From positions 1-30,520 of the IMG/VR virus record IMGVR_UViG_3300030099_006396: a stretch of 30,520 nt of DNA; one strand, 5' to 3'. The DNA comes from a virus. The position numbers were made by a program, and so were the translations under genes. The number at the start of each line of letters is the position of its first letter. Position 1 is the first letter of the stretch. The notes under the pieces are model-generated. The model did not search any database and was not told the DNA's origin. It saw only the letters and a program-made list of their open reading frames with translations. Positions 12,439 through 22,533 of the stretch are shown here, in pieces.

Positions 12439-13976
12439 AAATACCGGCTCCCTTACTACTTAAATTCAAGGAGGACCCGCGTAGTTTCTTCAAGTTTCTC
12501 AAAGTATTTGATAAGGCACAAAACAAATTAGTGCCATTCAGAATGAATCAAGAACAAGAAGAATTACTCGATGCACTACTTGAACACAATCGAATCGTGG
12601 TATGCAAAGCACGCCAGATAGGTTGTTCTACGTTAATCAGAGCCTATTTTTTATGGAAGTCCTATGTCCAAACAGAACCAACCCGACACGCAATCATCAG
12701 TTACACCCGAGACAGTGCAGACCACTTGCACTCCATCGACAAACAATTCTACTTTGAATTACCAAAGCCACTGCAAAGAAAGCTTAGTAAATCCTCAGCA
12801 AGAACTCTCAAGTTCTCAGATACAGGAGCCGAGTTGCGAAGCTTTACTGGAGGCGGTAAAGGTGGAGCCACACGCTCGTTTACATTTTCAAGTGCTCACA
12901 TTAGTGAGTTTGCTTTCTTTGACAATCAAGATGACCTGCTTGCAAACACAATTGCTTCGGTTGGAGATGGCCAAGTTATCATAGAAACCACAACTAACGG
13001 TCCAGGTGATACCTACCACAGATTATGTGTTGAAGCACAGCATAGTGGTTCCGATTGGCACATCTGTTTCTTTCCTTGGTTTACCCACAAGAATTACAAA
13101 AAGAAGTCGATGTTCGGTCAGAATGGTGTGCCTCCAATGACTGATGATGAAGAGTGGTTGATGGAAGAGTATGGGTTACAGAAACAGCAGCTCTACTGGC
13201 GAAGAACACAGATTTCTACAATGGGTTTGGAAAAATTTACACGAGAGTTTCCAGCCACCATTGATGAAGCGTTTATGACCAACTCAAACGTCTTCTTTCC
13301 TACCGACATTGTTGATTCAATCGAACTGATGAACATTGGCACAGAAGATAAATGGTATTGTGAACCACACAAAGGTGACCGATTCTGTATGGGTGTTGAT
13401 GTGGCACACGGTGGTGGAAATGATTATTCTACGATTAGTATTGTGTCAGCAACTACTTTACAGCCTATTTACCATTATCGTTGTAACACAATTCTACCTG
13501 CAGATTTTGCTGATAAGGTATGGGAAGTTTATTGGGAGTTCAATGAGCCCTATACTATTATCGAAGCAAACGGGCCAGGTGCATTAGTGTTGTATCGATG
13601 TAGAGAATACGGTATGCGAAACTTATACAAATCAAAGAACGGTAAAGACTGGAATACAAGAAAGGAAAATAAATTGGCTATCTATGACCACCTACGTGAA
13701 TTGTTGTGTAATGACCACATCTCAGTTCTCGAATCTACATTATGGTCGGAAATCAGGAATACAGTATGCAACGAAGGTGGAGCACCCAGTCATCCAAAGG
13801 GGCAATGCGACGATTTACTTATCTCATTCTTGCTGGCTCAATGGGCAGCAAAACTAAAACCCGCACCCAGTATTATGGAAGTGCGTCGGGTTCTTATGGA
13901 AGAATTTATACAGAAAACGAAGGTTCGGAGGATACACGCCCGTGGTCCTCTCCCTTTCAGACGTAAAGGACAATAA
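12435..13976 (+). CDS. terL: Terminase large subunit
   Basis: 513 residues. The ATPase part has the phage-type Walker A CKARQIGCST at residues 57-66, Walker B HISEFA at 155-160 with the catalytic Glu158, and coupling motif TTT at 185-187. The C-terminal RNase H-like nuclease has Asp322 (GVDVAHGGGNDY), Glu378 (IIEANGPG) and Asp459/460 (KGQCDDLLISF). All expected residues are present and length is normal, so it should cut and package DNA into the prohead. It starts in the stop of the previous gene and is followed two bases later by the portal gene. Confidence 0.96.
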   Translation: MKIPAPLLLKFKEDPRSFFKFLKVFDKAQNKLVPFRMNQEQEELLDALLEHNRIVVCKARQIGCSTLIRAYFLWKSYVQTEPTRHAIISYTRDSADHLHSIDKQFYFELPKPLQRKLSKSSARTLKFSDTGAELRSFTGGGKGGATRSFTFSSAHISEFAFFDNQDDLLANTIASVGDGQVIIETTTNGPGDTYHRLCVEAQHSGSDWHICFFPWFTHKNYKKKSMFGQNGVPPMTDDEEWLMEEYGLQKQQLYWRRTQISTMGLEKFTREFPATIDEAFMTNSNVFFPTDIVDSIELMNIGTEDKWYCEPHKGDRFCMGVDVAHGGGNDYSTISIVSATTLQPIYHYRCNTILPADFADKVWEVYWEFNEPYTIIEANGPGALVLYRCREYGMRNLYKSKNGKDWNTRKENKLAIYDHLRELLCNDHISVLESTLWSEIRNTVCNEGGAPSHPKGQCDDLLISFLLAQWAAKLKPAPSIMEVRRVLMEEFIQKTKVRRIHARGPLPFRRKGQ

Positions 13977-13978
13977 CT

Positions 13979-15637
13979 ATGGCTTACAACATCAAAGCAA
14001 AGGACGTGCGTGAGATTCTAAACAAGCACGATAGCTTTTGGGAAAAGAAACAACAAGAATTATTTCAATTCAAAATGTGTTATGAAACAAACTTCTGGGA
14101 CAAAGACCAGTTAGAACCTATGCAAATGACAGTGCAAACCTCAGACGGTTATGCTTACATCGAATCATACATTGCATCACTCTTCAGTCGTAACCCAGGT
14201 ATTATCGTAAAATCAGGACTCAGAGGTGCTGGTAGTGCAGAAAAGGCACAAGCCCTCGCAAATGATTTCTTAATAAGCCACAGAGGGACGATAGAGGACG
14301 CTTCTCGACTTGCCCTTATTTACCCTATGAGTTTCATAAAACTAATCCCTGTGGACAATCCTGACATTTACAAACGTGTTGACATGATGGCTTGCTCACC
14401 TTGGGATGTTATCCTAGATAGAGATGTAAGTCGTATTCAGGACATGAGATTTATTGCACATCGATACTATTTACCTCAGAACGAAGTAATTGCAAAGTAT
14501 GGTAACAAACAATCATACTCATTTACCACAAAGAAAGATTACTTTGACGACTACATGGGTGGTATCTCAGAGGACGAAACCTATGGTGGTTCAGAATCAA
14601 TGTTTTCTTTCTTGGAAATCGTTGAGTTCTACGACCTAGTGGCAGACAGATTATACATCTACAGTCCTGGTTTTGCACGTGGTGAGAGATTTTTGATGGA
14701 TGAAGAGATACCATTTAGAGATAATGATGGTATGCCAGTCTATCCAATCATACCATTTTACTTCAATAGAAAACCTGATGTTCCACTAGAAGGTTACAGC
14801 GCGATGAAACGTGTGTATGACCAACTATTTGAGATAAATACTATCAGAACATTCCAAGCCAATGCAGTTCGTAAGGCATCTCGTCAATACATTGTAAAAC
14901 GTGGCTTGTTAGATGAAGAATCAATGGCACAGGTAACGAGCGGTATTGATGGATTATTTGTAGAGGTGGACGCTGATGACATCAATAATGTAATTCGTAA
15001 CGTTCCTCAGATACAAACACCACCGGAGATACAATTTTATTATGACCAAGTGCAAAAAGATAAAGATAAGGGAAGTATACTTGCCCCGTTCACGAGGGGA
15101 GAGTCAACAAGAAGTTCTGCTACTGAAATCGCTGCTCTGGCTGCATACACAAGTTCAGAAGTTGGAAGACTTGCGAGAGAAAGAGACGCAACAATCGAAC
15201 AAGTAGCCAAGGTTTACATTGACATTATGTGTATGTATCTTATGGAAGATGACACACGTGATGTAATAGTTATAAACAACCGTGACGAAGTAGTCAAAGC
15301 GGGAGACCTGAAAGGTAACTGGGTGATTTTTGCACAAGACCAAGCATCAACACCTATCTCAGAATCTGTGAGGAAACGTGAATTTTTACAAAGCATTCCA
15401 TTGCTTCAGTCACTTGGTGTTCCAGCTGACACCCTCTTATCAGAAGTGGTTCGGTCACTTGGATTACCTGAATCGTTTATTGAAGAAGCTCGGAAAGAAC
15501 AGCAAGCACAGGTTTCTGCAGCCAAGGGTCGGTCAGCTGGTGAAGCAATACAACCCGATGCTGTTGAATTACAACAAGCCAGTCAACCGACTGGACCAAA
15601 TAATCTACAAGCCATCCTCAATCAAGGGGAAGGGTAA
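13979..15637 (+). CDS. Portal protein
   Basis: 552 residues, ATG 13979, AAGGA upstream. Position after the large terminase, length and helix-rich composition fit a podovirus portal ring subunit. Recognisable portal-like stretches are SDGYAYIESYIASLFSRNPG near residue 50, the wing region with DVILDRDVSRIQDMRFIAHR, and the stem and crown helices near residues 260-400 (AMKRVYDQLFEINTIRTFQA; TRSSATEIAALAAYTSSEVG). The last 60 residues are Gln/Ala-rich. It forms the DNA channel at one capsid vertex. Confidence 0.9.
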   Translation: MAYNIKAKDVREILNKHDSFWEKKQQELFQFKMCYETNFWDKDQLEPMQMTVQTSDGYAYIESYIASLFSRNPGIIVKSGLRGAGSAEKAQALANDFLISHRGTIEDASRLALIYPMSFIKLIPVDNPDIYKRVDMMACSPWDVILDRDVSRIQDMRFIAHRYYLPQNEVIAKYGNKQSYSFTTKKDYFDDYMGGISEDETYGGSESMFSFLEIVEFYDLVADRLYIYSPGFARGERFLMDEEIPFRDNDGMPVYPIIPFYFNRKPDVPLEGYSAMKRVYDQLFEINTIRTFQANAVRKASRQYIVKRGLLDEESMAQVTSGIDGLFVEVDADDINNVIRNVPQIQTPPEIQFYYDQVQKDKDKGSILAPFTRGESTRSSATEIAALAAYTSSEVGRLARERDATIEQVAKVYIDIMCMYLMEDDTRDVIVINNRDEVVKAGDLKGNWVIFAQDQASTPISESVRKREFLQSIPLLQSLGVPADTLLSEVVRSLGLPESFIEEARKEQQAQVSAAKGRSAGEAIQPDAVELQQASQPTGPNNLQAILNQGEG

Positions 15638-15665
15638 AAAAATTAGTATACTTTAGGAGACTATT

Positions 15666-16214
15666 ATGGATGAAATGAACAAAATGGACATGATGGCTTT
15701 GGATGACGTCGGTATGATGGAGAAAAAAGCTATGAAACTGGCCAAACAATTAGATGAAAAAGAAAATCAAGCAAAGATAGAAGGTGATTACAGTAAGATT
15801 GCAGTCAACAAGATGATTGACTCACTCAATCGTGTAAACATGTTGTTTGATGCACCACCTTTTCCAAAGGTTGAAGCAGACTTGGATGCAATGCCACCTG
15901 CACTTATCAGAAACTTACTGATGATTGCAAACGCGGCAAAAGATGCAGGAATGGATGAGTATGTTTTTGACCTTGACACTATTACAGATGATAAAGGCAT
16001 CAAGATGCTTGCAGGTAAATTAGATGCAGCAGCTGGTGATAAATCATTCAAAGCATTTTTAGCGAAACCAGACGGTATGGCTGAGATGAATCAAGCAGAG
16101 CAAGGTATGCCAACTATGCAAATGGAAGGTATGGAAGTTGCTTCGCCTGGTCGTCAAGGAACCGCACCAATGGAAGACGAAGAAGAACTTTTCATGGCTC
16201 GTATGAGAACATAA
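15666..16214 (+). CDS. Met-rich acidic protein between portal and scaffold
   Basis: 182 residues, ATG 15666 with AGGAG. More than a tenth of the residues are Met (MDEMNKMDMMALDDVGMMEK at the start, and MPTMQMEGMEV near the end). The central part (about 45-135) is helical and amphipathic. No catalytic motif of a capsid protease is visible. Proteins at this position in podoviruses are often capsid-assembly helpers or of unknown role. The acidic, disordered ends suit a scaffold-like partner. Confidence 0.75.
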   Translation: MDEMNKMDMMALDDVGMMEKKAMKLAKQLDEKENQAKIEGDYSKIAVNKMIDSLNRVNMLFDAPPFPKVEADLDAMPPALIRNLLMIANAAKDAGMDEYVFDLDTITDDKGIKMLAGKLDAAAGDKSFKAFLAKPDGMAEMNQAEQGMPTMQMEGMEVASPGRQGTAPMEDEEELFMARMRT

Positions 16215-16236
16215 ACATAACACAGGAGATAATTTT

Positions 16237-17121
16237 ATGAGTGAAGAAATCAGCACCCCTGCAGTAGAAGTAGCAGACGCCGGGACTGATGTTGCAACAG
16301 AAACAGTAACAACAGAAGTCAGTAAGGATGTAACGCCAGCAGATGTCTTGAAGCAAATGAAGCACAAGAAGAAAGCACACGGCGGTAGAGATAGAGTAGC
16401 AGAAGCGCTAGCCGAAGCGAAAGCCGGGCCAGCACCAGCTACACCAGATAACATAAGCTTGGATACTCTTGCAGAATCTGATGCTTTGGATGACGGGGGA
16501 CATAAAGGTATCGATTTCAACCGAGTAATCGGTGATTTACCAGAAGATGCCAAGAAAATGTTATCAAACATACGTAGTGACTATACTCGCAAAACACAAG
16601 AGTTAGCAGCACAACGTAAAGAACTCGAAAGTATGCGTCAAACTTTACTTGATTCTCAGGTAAACGAAAATGTGCAGAAGTTAGCAGCCGAAGAAAATGT
16701 TGCATTGGACCCATACGATACACAATCCTTTGAAAAACGAATTGAACAAGAAGTGGCAAGACGACTAAATGACATGTTACAACCGATGAGGGAGGAACAA
16801 GAAGTAATTAAGCGTCGTGCATCTTTGGAAAAATTCAAGCAAGAAAATCCTGACTTAATGGATTACAAACTTGAAGTCGCAACACTTCTTAAATCTAATG
16901 AAAACTTATCTCTTGAAGATGCTTATCACATCGCCAAGGGAAGAGCCGTATCAGATGAAAACGCCAAGTTGAAAGCAGAGCTTCAACAGCGTCAGACTCG
17001 GATGCGCGAGGTGGGACTAAAACTTGGAAATGGAACCGTAAGGGGAAATAAAAAAGTGCCGAAACACCTCAAAAAAGCACATGAAATCTATGCTTGGTTG
17101 GAATCCAACAAGGGTAGGTGA
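16237..17121 (+). CDS. Capsid scaffolding protein
   Basis: 294 residues, ATG 16237 with AGGAGAT. The N-terminal 90 residues are Ala/Thr/Glu-rich and disordered. Residues about 95-265 are a long charged coiled coil (RSDYTRKTQELAAQRKELES, NEN..., RIEQEVARRLNDMLQPMREE). The last 30 are basic (GNKKVPKHLKKAHEIYAWLE), as in scaffolds that bind the capsid protein through a basic C-terminal helix. The place just before the major capsid gene supports the call. Nothing suggests a fused protease. Confidence 0.85.
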   Translation: MSEEISTPAVEVADAGTDVATETVTTEVSKDVTPADVLKQMKHKKKAHGGRDRVAEALAEAKAGPAPATPDNISLDTLAESDALDDGGHKGIDFNRVIGDLPEDAKKMLSNIRSDYTRKTQELAAQRKELESMRQTLLDSQVNENVQKLAAEENVALDPYDTQSFEKRIEQEVARRLNDMLQPMREEQEVIKRRASLEKFKQENPDLMDYKLEVATLLKSNENLSLEDAYHIAKGRAVSDENAKLKAELQQRQTRMREVGLKLGNGTVRGNKKVPKHLKKAHEIYAWLESNKGR

Positions 17122-17126
17122 AAAAA

Positions 17127-17246
17127 ATGTGTATTACTATAGAACGCCCCAGTTTAATGCATCGTAATCTGGATAAGCTTGAAGACTCCACAGGAATAAC
17201 TTCGACGAAAGATGTGAAACAATTAACTTATTATAAGCCTATTTAA
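17127..17246 (+). CDS. Possible 39-residue protein between scaffold and capsid genes
   Basis: ATG 17127, six bases after AGGTG, reads MCITIERPSLMHRNLDKLED, then a Thr/Lys-rich end to TAA 17246. It fills nearly the whole gap before the capsid ribosome site (GCGGAGG). The exact fit to the gap supports it, but the length is too small to be sure, and the stretch might instead be an mRNA leader for the capsid gene. Confidence 0.42.
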   Translation: MCITIERPSLMHRNLDKLEDSTGITSTKDVKQLTYYKPI

Positions 17247-17267
17247 TTTTAGCGGAGGACTATACAC

Positions 17268-18323
17268 ATGGCTATTTCAAATGACGTATTGTCGTCAACA
17301 CTCCGTATTCTTCTCGACGAAGAGGTCGACCAGCTTTATCAAGCTACTCCTCTTTTAGACAAGATGCGTGAACGAGGCGGCGTAGAAACTTATGATGGTG
17401 GACAAAAACTTGACGTTCCACTTATCTTAGAAGAACATTCTTCTATTACACAATTAGATTCAGGGTATGAACCTGTAAACCTTGCAGTTAAGGATTCACT
17501 TAGAACTGCTTCTTTCACCTGGTGTGACTTTGTTGCTCCAATCGTTATTACACGTTCTGAAGAACTTAGTAACAAAGGTGAACGTGCTATCATCGACATC
17601 GCTGAAGCTCGTATGAAGTCAGTAATGGGTGCTCTTAAACGAGAAGTAGAAAAGCAAATTCTTGCTAACGCTTCTTCTGTATTGACAAACCTAAACACCT
17701 TCAACGGTCTTTCAGCCGCTGACGGGGGTGCTGGTTCTGGTGGTAACTCTACTCAAGGATTCTTTGATAACGTGGCTTTCGGCTCTCAAACAGCTGGAAC
17801 TAACGTTGGTAGTCTTTCTAAGGCAACCTTCGCACGTCTTCAAAATCAATTCGTAGATGATGCTGGAACTCTTGACCTTAGTTCAATGACTGACCTTTAC
17901 ATCAACTGTCAGCTTAACACTCCTGATGGAAGTGCTCCTGACCTTATTATCTGTTCTCCACAGTTCTACAAATCTTACAAAGCTAAGTTGCAGGCTCAAG
18001 AACGATACATTGATGAAAAGGTTCTTGATGGTGGACGATTGGCATTGGCCTTCAATGGTGCAATGGTTGTTGCTTCTCCATTCTTAGGAAGTGATGTTCA
18101 GAATCCTGCTGGAACTCCAGCTGGTAAAGAGATTATCTCAGCATACTACTTGAACACACGTTACATTAAGCTAGCATTCGATAGTGCTGCACAATTCGAG
18201 ATGGATGACTTCGAACATGTTTCTGGTTATGCTTCACGTAGTGCAAACATCTACACTCGTATGCAAGTTTATTTCTCACATTTAGCTTCACAGGGATTAC
18301 ACTGTGACGCAGAAGCAGTATAG
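17268..18323 (+). CDS. Major capsid protein (HK97 fold)
   Basis: 351 residues, ATG 17268 behind GCGGAGG. The N-arm (residues 1-35) and a long spine-helix region (EARMKSVMGALKREVEKQIL, near 115-135) are followed by a Gly/Ser-rich loop, then the peripheral and axial domains (PDLIICSPQFYKSYKAKLQA, NGAMVVASPF). The final strands (YIKLAFDSAAQFEMDDFEHV, SANIYTRMQVYFSHL) are typical of podovirus HK97-fold capsid proteins. Codons are noticeably different from neighbours (more CTT and GCT), as expected for a highly expressed gene. Order scaffold-capsid-decoration supports the call. Confidence 0.92.
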   Translation: MAISNDVLSSTLRILLDEEVDQLYQATPLLDKMRERGGVETYDGGQKLDVPLILEEHSSITQLDSGYEPVNLAVKDSLRTASFTWCDFVAPIVITRSEELSNKGERAIIDIAEARMKSVMGALKREVEKQILANASSVLTNLNTFNGLSAADGGAGSGGNSTQGFFDNVAFGSQTAGTNVGSLSKATFARLQNQFVDDAGTLDLSSMTDLYINCQLNTPDGSAPDLIICSPQFYKSYKAKLQAQERYIDEKVLDGGRLALAFNGAMVVASPFLGSDVQNPAGTPAGKEIISAYYLNTRYIKLAFDSAAQFEMDDFEHVSGYASRSANIYTRMQVYFSHLASQGLHCDAEAV

Positions 18324-18332
18324 GGGTAAATC

Positions 18333-18797
18333 ATGGCTACAAATACATTAATTCAAAAGTTATTCGCTAGCGACGAAAGTGGAGTTGGTGAAGATTCAAT
18401 CAAAGTCTCAAACAGACAAGAACTTGAAACATTCTTCGCATCAGAAGCAATTGCTGATGGTGACCTTGTATGTCTTGACATTTCTAAAACCAGTGATGGT
18501 GATAAGATGTCATACGTCAAGAAGTTGAAGACTGATGCTGGTTTGACTGCTGTTGCAATCGGTATTGCTGACCAAGCTGCTATTGAAGCTGGTGACCAAA
18601 TCCGTGTCGTTATCAAAGGCTTCAAAGCTAATGCTAACGTTGCAACTGGTGCTGCTGTTGGTGAACGTATTGTAGGAACTGCGACTGCCGGTCGTGGAGA
18701 TGTTTTGGCGAACTCGTCAACTCTTCCTGCTCTTGCTTATGTTATTACAGAAGCAGCTGCTAACGTTGCTGATGTAATGGTCATCAAGCAGTTCTAG
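18333..18797 (+). CDS. Capsid decoration-like protein
   Basis: 154 residues, ATG 18333, ten bases after the capsid gene. The Gly/Ala-rich beta pattern (LTAVAIGIADQAAIEAGDQI, RVVIKGFKANANVATGAAVG, then RIVGTATAGRGDVLANSS) is the small barrel of DUF2190- or gpD-like decoration proteins that bind capsid hexamers. It shares the CTT/GCT-rich codon bias of the capsid gene. It is followed by a strong terminator, as is common after capsid and decoration genes. A cement role is inferred. Confidence 0.82.
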   Translation: MATNTLIQKLFASDESGVGEDSIKVSNRQELETFFASEAIADGDLVCLDISKTSDGDKMSYVKKLKTDAGLTAVAIGIADQAAIEAGDQIRVVIKGFKANANVATGAAVGERIVGTATAGRGDVLANSSTLPALAYVITEAAANVADVMVIKQF

Positions 18798-18824
18798 TCT
18801 AAGTTATACGTAGACACAACAAAT

Positions 18825-18857
18825 TGGCCCGCTCGGCAACGGGCGGGCCATTATTTT
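18825..18857 (+). terminator. Hairpin terminator after the capsid genes
   Basis: A GC-rich perfect 8-bp stem (TGGCCCGC 18825-18832, GCGGGCCA 18843-18850) with a ten-base loop is followed by TTATTTTA. It is probably a partial terminator that lets most transcripts end after the capsid genes, giving these higher expression than the tail genes. Confidence 0.8.
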
Positions 18858-18871
18858 AACTGAGGCAGAAC

Positions 18872-20374
18872 ATGAATCTAAAAGAAATGAGAGACTTTGT
18901 TGGAAACATCTTGGACTATACACCAGATGTAAATGCATACAATGAAGAATTGAATCGCATTATCAATGAAGTATACCTTGAGTTTGTTGTATCACAACCC
19001 TGGTATTTCTCACAAAAAACACTTGATACATACACAATTCCAGATGCTACAGCACCTGGAGTTATAACGCCTGCTCCATCAGCAAACAGTTTCTTTATAC
19101 AATCCATAAGTTGCGCAACATTAGGCACAACCATCGGATTAAGATACAATGGCGGACAGATGAGCCATGAAGGTTCCATCTTACAAATTACAGGGGCATC
19201 AACTGCTGCAAATAACGGGTTGTATGTCATAGACAAAATAGATTTAGCAACTGATAAAATCTTTGTTAGTAAACTATCAAACCGTTCTGATAACAGACAA
19301 CTAGTAACTTGGGAAGGACCAGCTGGTGTCGACCAGAACGTAACACTTACAGTTCAATCTAGATTTTTACGATTACCAAAAGATTGTGTGCAACTTCTTG
19401 ATGTTGGTATAAGAAACATTCCAGAAGGCGGAACTGGTGGTATAGGTGAGATTTTTAATCTTACACGTCGCAATGATGAAAGACTATCACTCAGAATGGA
19501 TGTCACTGGAACACCAACAGAATACGTTATGTATGACCAAATGCCAAACGGTATGCAAGACCACACACATTTTATACCTAGAGCCAATCAAGACTTTTTT
19601 GTAGATACAGTATCTTCTACACCAGGTTGGCCACAAGGAACCTATCAGTTTGCAATGGCATTTCAATGGCAAGGTGTTGAAGGACCACTAAGTGACCCAG
19701 TCGAGATAACAATCAATGAAGCAAACACAATACCACGTTTCAATACACGCGACACAGCAAAGTATGGATTCAGAGGTTTGAATAAAAGAATGTATGTAAA
19801 GTGTGTATCACTAACTGGTTACAATGCACAACTCTTCAGTGAAACATACTTCCGTGACTTGGCAATGATACCATTCAATAAACTTACAAATGCAGGTTCT
19901 GCAAATACTGATGGATTCATAATTAACGATAGTGAAACAGTTACACCTTGGCCGCAAGCAAACATACAAATCACAACGATTGATGATTGGAAAGCGATAC
20001 CAAGACACAAGGCACCTATCAATACCAGGGGACGTATCAGATTACATCCAAGGACAACAAGCGAGTTACCTATTAGGTTACGGTATGTAGGTTATCCAAT
20101 GCTTCTGGCTGATGACCACGATTCACCAGAGTGTCCTATTGATACACATCGTTACATAGTCTACAAATCAACAGCTGAAGCACTATTCAAACACAACAAT
20201 GATGCTCAGTCAGCATTCTATTTACAAAAAGCGGAAAAGGAACTGCAGAAGATTGAAGAACGTTACCTTACCCAACGCTCTGCCTTTTATGTCAAACAGT
20301 CATTCCGTTCAGGACCTCTACGCCTGAAGCCATTCAGAACACTGACTAAGACAACAGGGGCGGACGGTTCATAA
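18872..20374 (+). CDS. Head-tail adaptor (tail tubular protein A-like)
   Basis: 500 residues, ATG 18872 with a weak GAGGC site. The N-terminus (EMRDFVGNILDYTPDVNAYN, then NRIINEVYLEFVVSQPWYFS) and the C-terminal helix (HRYIVYKSTAEALFKHNNDA, then FYLQKAEKELQKIEERYL) match the adaptor pattern of T7 gp11-like proteins, in which the first and last helices form the ring. The long central insert of beta strands (about 60-400, including a fibronectin-like TYQFAMAFQWQGVEGPLSDP) makes it much longer than T7 gp11 (about 196 residues). It overlaps the next ATG by one base. Confidence 0.82.
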   Translation: MNLKEMRDFVGNILDYTPDVNAYNEELNRIINEVYLEFVVSQPWYFSQKTLDTYTIPDATAPGVITPAPSANSFFIQSISCATLGTTIGLRYNGGQMSHEGSILQITGASTAANNGLYVIDKIDLATDKIFVSKLSNRSDNRQLVTWEGPAGVDQNVTLTVQSRFLRLPKDCVQLLDVGIRNIPEGGTGGIGEIFNLTRRNDERLSLRMDVTGTPTEYVMYDQMPNGMQDHTHFIPRANQDFFVDTVSSTPGWPQGTYQFAMAFQWQGVEGPLSDPVEITINEANTIPRFNTRDTAKYGFRGLNKRMYVKCVSLTGYNAQLFSETYFRDLAMIPFNKLTNAGSANTDGFIINDSETVTPWPQANIQITTIDDWKAIPRHKAPINTRGRIRLHPRTTSELPIRLRYVGYPMLLADDHDSPECPIDTHRYIVYKSTAEALFKHNNDAQSAFYLQKAEKELQKIEERYLTQRSAFYVKQSFRSGPLRLKPFRTLTKTTGADGS

Positions 20375-22533
20375 TGAAAACAAATGGAAGAGCAGAATAC
20401 AAAAGAATAAAAGGTATTTTCATCGGTTATCCGTCTCCACCAGATTCGGCAAACAGATTAGAAAATTTTAAGTATGACCCAAAGACTACTGCTTGGTCAA
20501 ACATGTTGGGTTATGAAAAGTTTTTTAGTTCAAACAACAACTTCAATCCGTTCCAAGGTATACTGCAACGTGCTGTTGATAGTTTGTATTGTTTTCAGCA
20601 ACACAACGGTGCAAGACAATCATTCTTGTTTGAGTCAAACGGCACTCTGTTTGGATTGAATACATCAACAAAAACTTTGGTAACACTCAAACAAAACAGA
20701 TTGGTTCCAACACCAAATCAACCTCATACAAGTTACGAACCTTTTGGTCGATACTGTATTATTACAAATGGTTTTGATGGACCTATCAAGTTTCGTGGTG
20801 CACTAAAATCAGATAGAATCTTTGACTTGGGTTGGCGACAACAACCTGGAACACCAATTATCAGAAGTGTTGGACCACAAGATGGAGCACCAGCAACTTT
20901 CTTAGATGCAAGTTCTACCTTTTTCAATGACCAGTTATGGAATAATAATGACTCAACATTTACAGGTATGGGAAGCACAACTGCAGATGAAGAATTTAGT
21001 TACTCATACCGTGTAAGTTTTGTAAACGAATCAGGTTCAGAATCACCACTCAGCCAAGAATCAAATACAATGGTTGTAAAGATGAAATCTGTAACAAGAG
21101 GTGGTTCATCAGGTGTATCACGTTTTGGTTTGATTCTTGACATTCCAGTCGGTCCACCAGGCACAATAGCACGTAGAATTTATCGCACAAAAGGTGATGG
21201 TTCAAAGACTTATTTCTTTAATTCACAGTTGAACGAGAATGCATCTGTAACCATTACAGACTTCTTAGCTGATAATCAACTAGGGGCACAGGCTCCGGAT
21301 TCATCAGATTCAATTCTGTTCCCTGCACCAGGTGCACGTTTTTCGGCTGCATTTAAGAATTGTTTGTTTGTAGATGGTGGTGAAATGGACCCAACGCGTC
21401 TGTATCACTCAACACCACTACAACCTGACACTTACAAATCAGATAGTTTCTTTGAAGTAGGAACAAGAGAAGGTGGTGACATTACAGGTTTGATGCCTTA
21501 TTACAATCAATTACTTGTATTCAGACAAACAGCGATTGACTTGGTTCGTGGTGACCCTGTCAATGGTTTCTTCTTGGTGCCTTTCATACAAGGTGTTGGA
21601 ACATTATCACCACATACAATTGTGCCGATTCCAAACTTAGGAATCATGTTTGCTTCTGACGACGGCATCTACCTGATTGCGGGAGGACTGGACGGCGGGA
21701 GTTCTTTGAAAATGGAGAAGATTTCAGTTGGATTACAGGAGTTCTTTGACCGTTTCAATCCTGACATGTTACCTTCAGCAGTTGGTGTTTATAGTCACAA
21801 AGAAAGAGAAGCACACTTTTACTTTGCAATCGATGGTTCTACAGACTTGAAGAAAGGTATTGTGTATCACGTAGATGCTGGAACATTTAGCACAAGAGGT
21901 ATTGAGTTTGATGTAATTAACTGTTTGACAACAGATAAAGATGGCAACATACTCTTTGGTTTCAATGATAATACTGTCAGAGCAGGAGCGAGCGGCCTTA
22001 CAGGTAGAACTGCAAAAGGTGGGATTGGTGTAATCAGTGGTATCAGAACACTTGGTGAACGACACGGTGATACAGGTAACGATACATTCGCAATCGGACC
22101 AAAAACACCTGGTAGATTTAGAAGTGCTTGGTTAGATTTGGGTAGACCACAAGTAAAGAAACATGTCAAGTATCTGTATCTTTATGTTTTCACAACTGGT
22201 AATTCAGTAATCACACCACGTGCTTGTAAAGATAGAGATTGGCAAGAGTTTGTTGAGTTAGATGGTCAAAGAATGCAGAGGCCAGACCACAAAGATAGTA
22301 TAGTTTATGGTGACATTTCTGCTATTGAGTTATCAGGTGGTGCAGTTCAAGCAAAATACGATACAAACCAATTGTGGGAAGATAAGAAGTTTACATGTAT
22401 CCGTTATGATGTGGGTATGAATGCAGTTCAAGACTTTGCTTTTGAGTTCGATACATTTGATTACATTGAGTTCATTGGTTTCGCGGTAGAATTTACAGCA
22501 GACGGAACGAAAACAATACGAGGAAAACAGTAA
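20374..22533 (+). CDS. Tail nozzle protein (tail tubular protein B-like)
   Basis: 719 residues. The order after the adaptor and the length fit the podovirus nozzle (T7 gp12-like). The sequence is built of repeating beta blades (GILQRAVDSLYCFQQHNGAR; YEPFGRYCIITNGFDGPIKF; LGIMFASDDGIYLIAGG) with an inserted fibronectin-like segment (FSYSYRVSFVNESGSESPLS). Such propeller-like nozzle proteins extend the short tail. It overlaps the adaptor and the next gene by single bases (TAATG). No enzyme motif is seen. Confidence 0.85.
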   Translation: MKTNGRAEYKRIKGIFIGYPSPPDSANRLENFKYDPKTTAWSNMLGYEKFFSSNNNFNPFQGILQRAVDSLYCFQQHNGARQSFLFESNGTLFGLNTSTKTLVTLKQNRLVPTPNQPHTSYEPFGRYCIITNGFDGPIKFRGALKSDRIFDLGWRQQPGTPIIRSVGPQDGAPATFLDASSTFFNDQLWNNNDSTFTGMGSTTADEEFSYSYRVSFVNESGSESPLSQESNTMVVKMKSVTRGGSSGVSRFGLILDIPVGPPGTIARRIYRTKGDGSKTYFFNSQLNENASVTITDFLADNQLGAQAPDSSDSILFPAPGARFSAAFKNCLFVDGGEMDPTRLYHSTPLQPDTYKSDSFFEVGTREGGDITGLMPYYNQLLVFRQTAIDLVRGDPVNGFFLVPFIQGVGTLSPHTIVPIPNLGIMFASDDGIYLIAGGLDGGSSLKMEKISVGLQEFFDRFNPDMLPSAVGVYSHKEREAHFYFAIDGSTDLKKGIVYHVDAGTFSTRGIEFDVINCLTTDKDGNILFGFNDNTVRAGASGLTGRTAKGGIGVISGIRTLGERHGDTGNDTFAIGPKTPGRFRSAWLDLGRPQVKKHVKYLYLYVFTTGNSVITPRACKDRDWQEFVELDGQRMQRPDHKDSIVYGDISAIELSGGAVQAKYDTNQLWEDKKFTCIRYDVGMNAVQDFAFEFDTFDYIEFIGFAVEFTADGTKTIRGKQ

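Noticed and set aside
16059-16571. A 170-residue minus-strand frame.
   Set aside because: It is antisense to the Met-rich and scaffold genes with no promoter or ribosome site.
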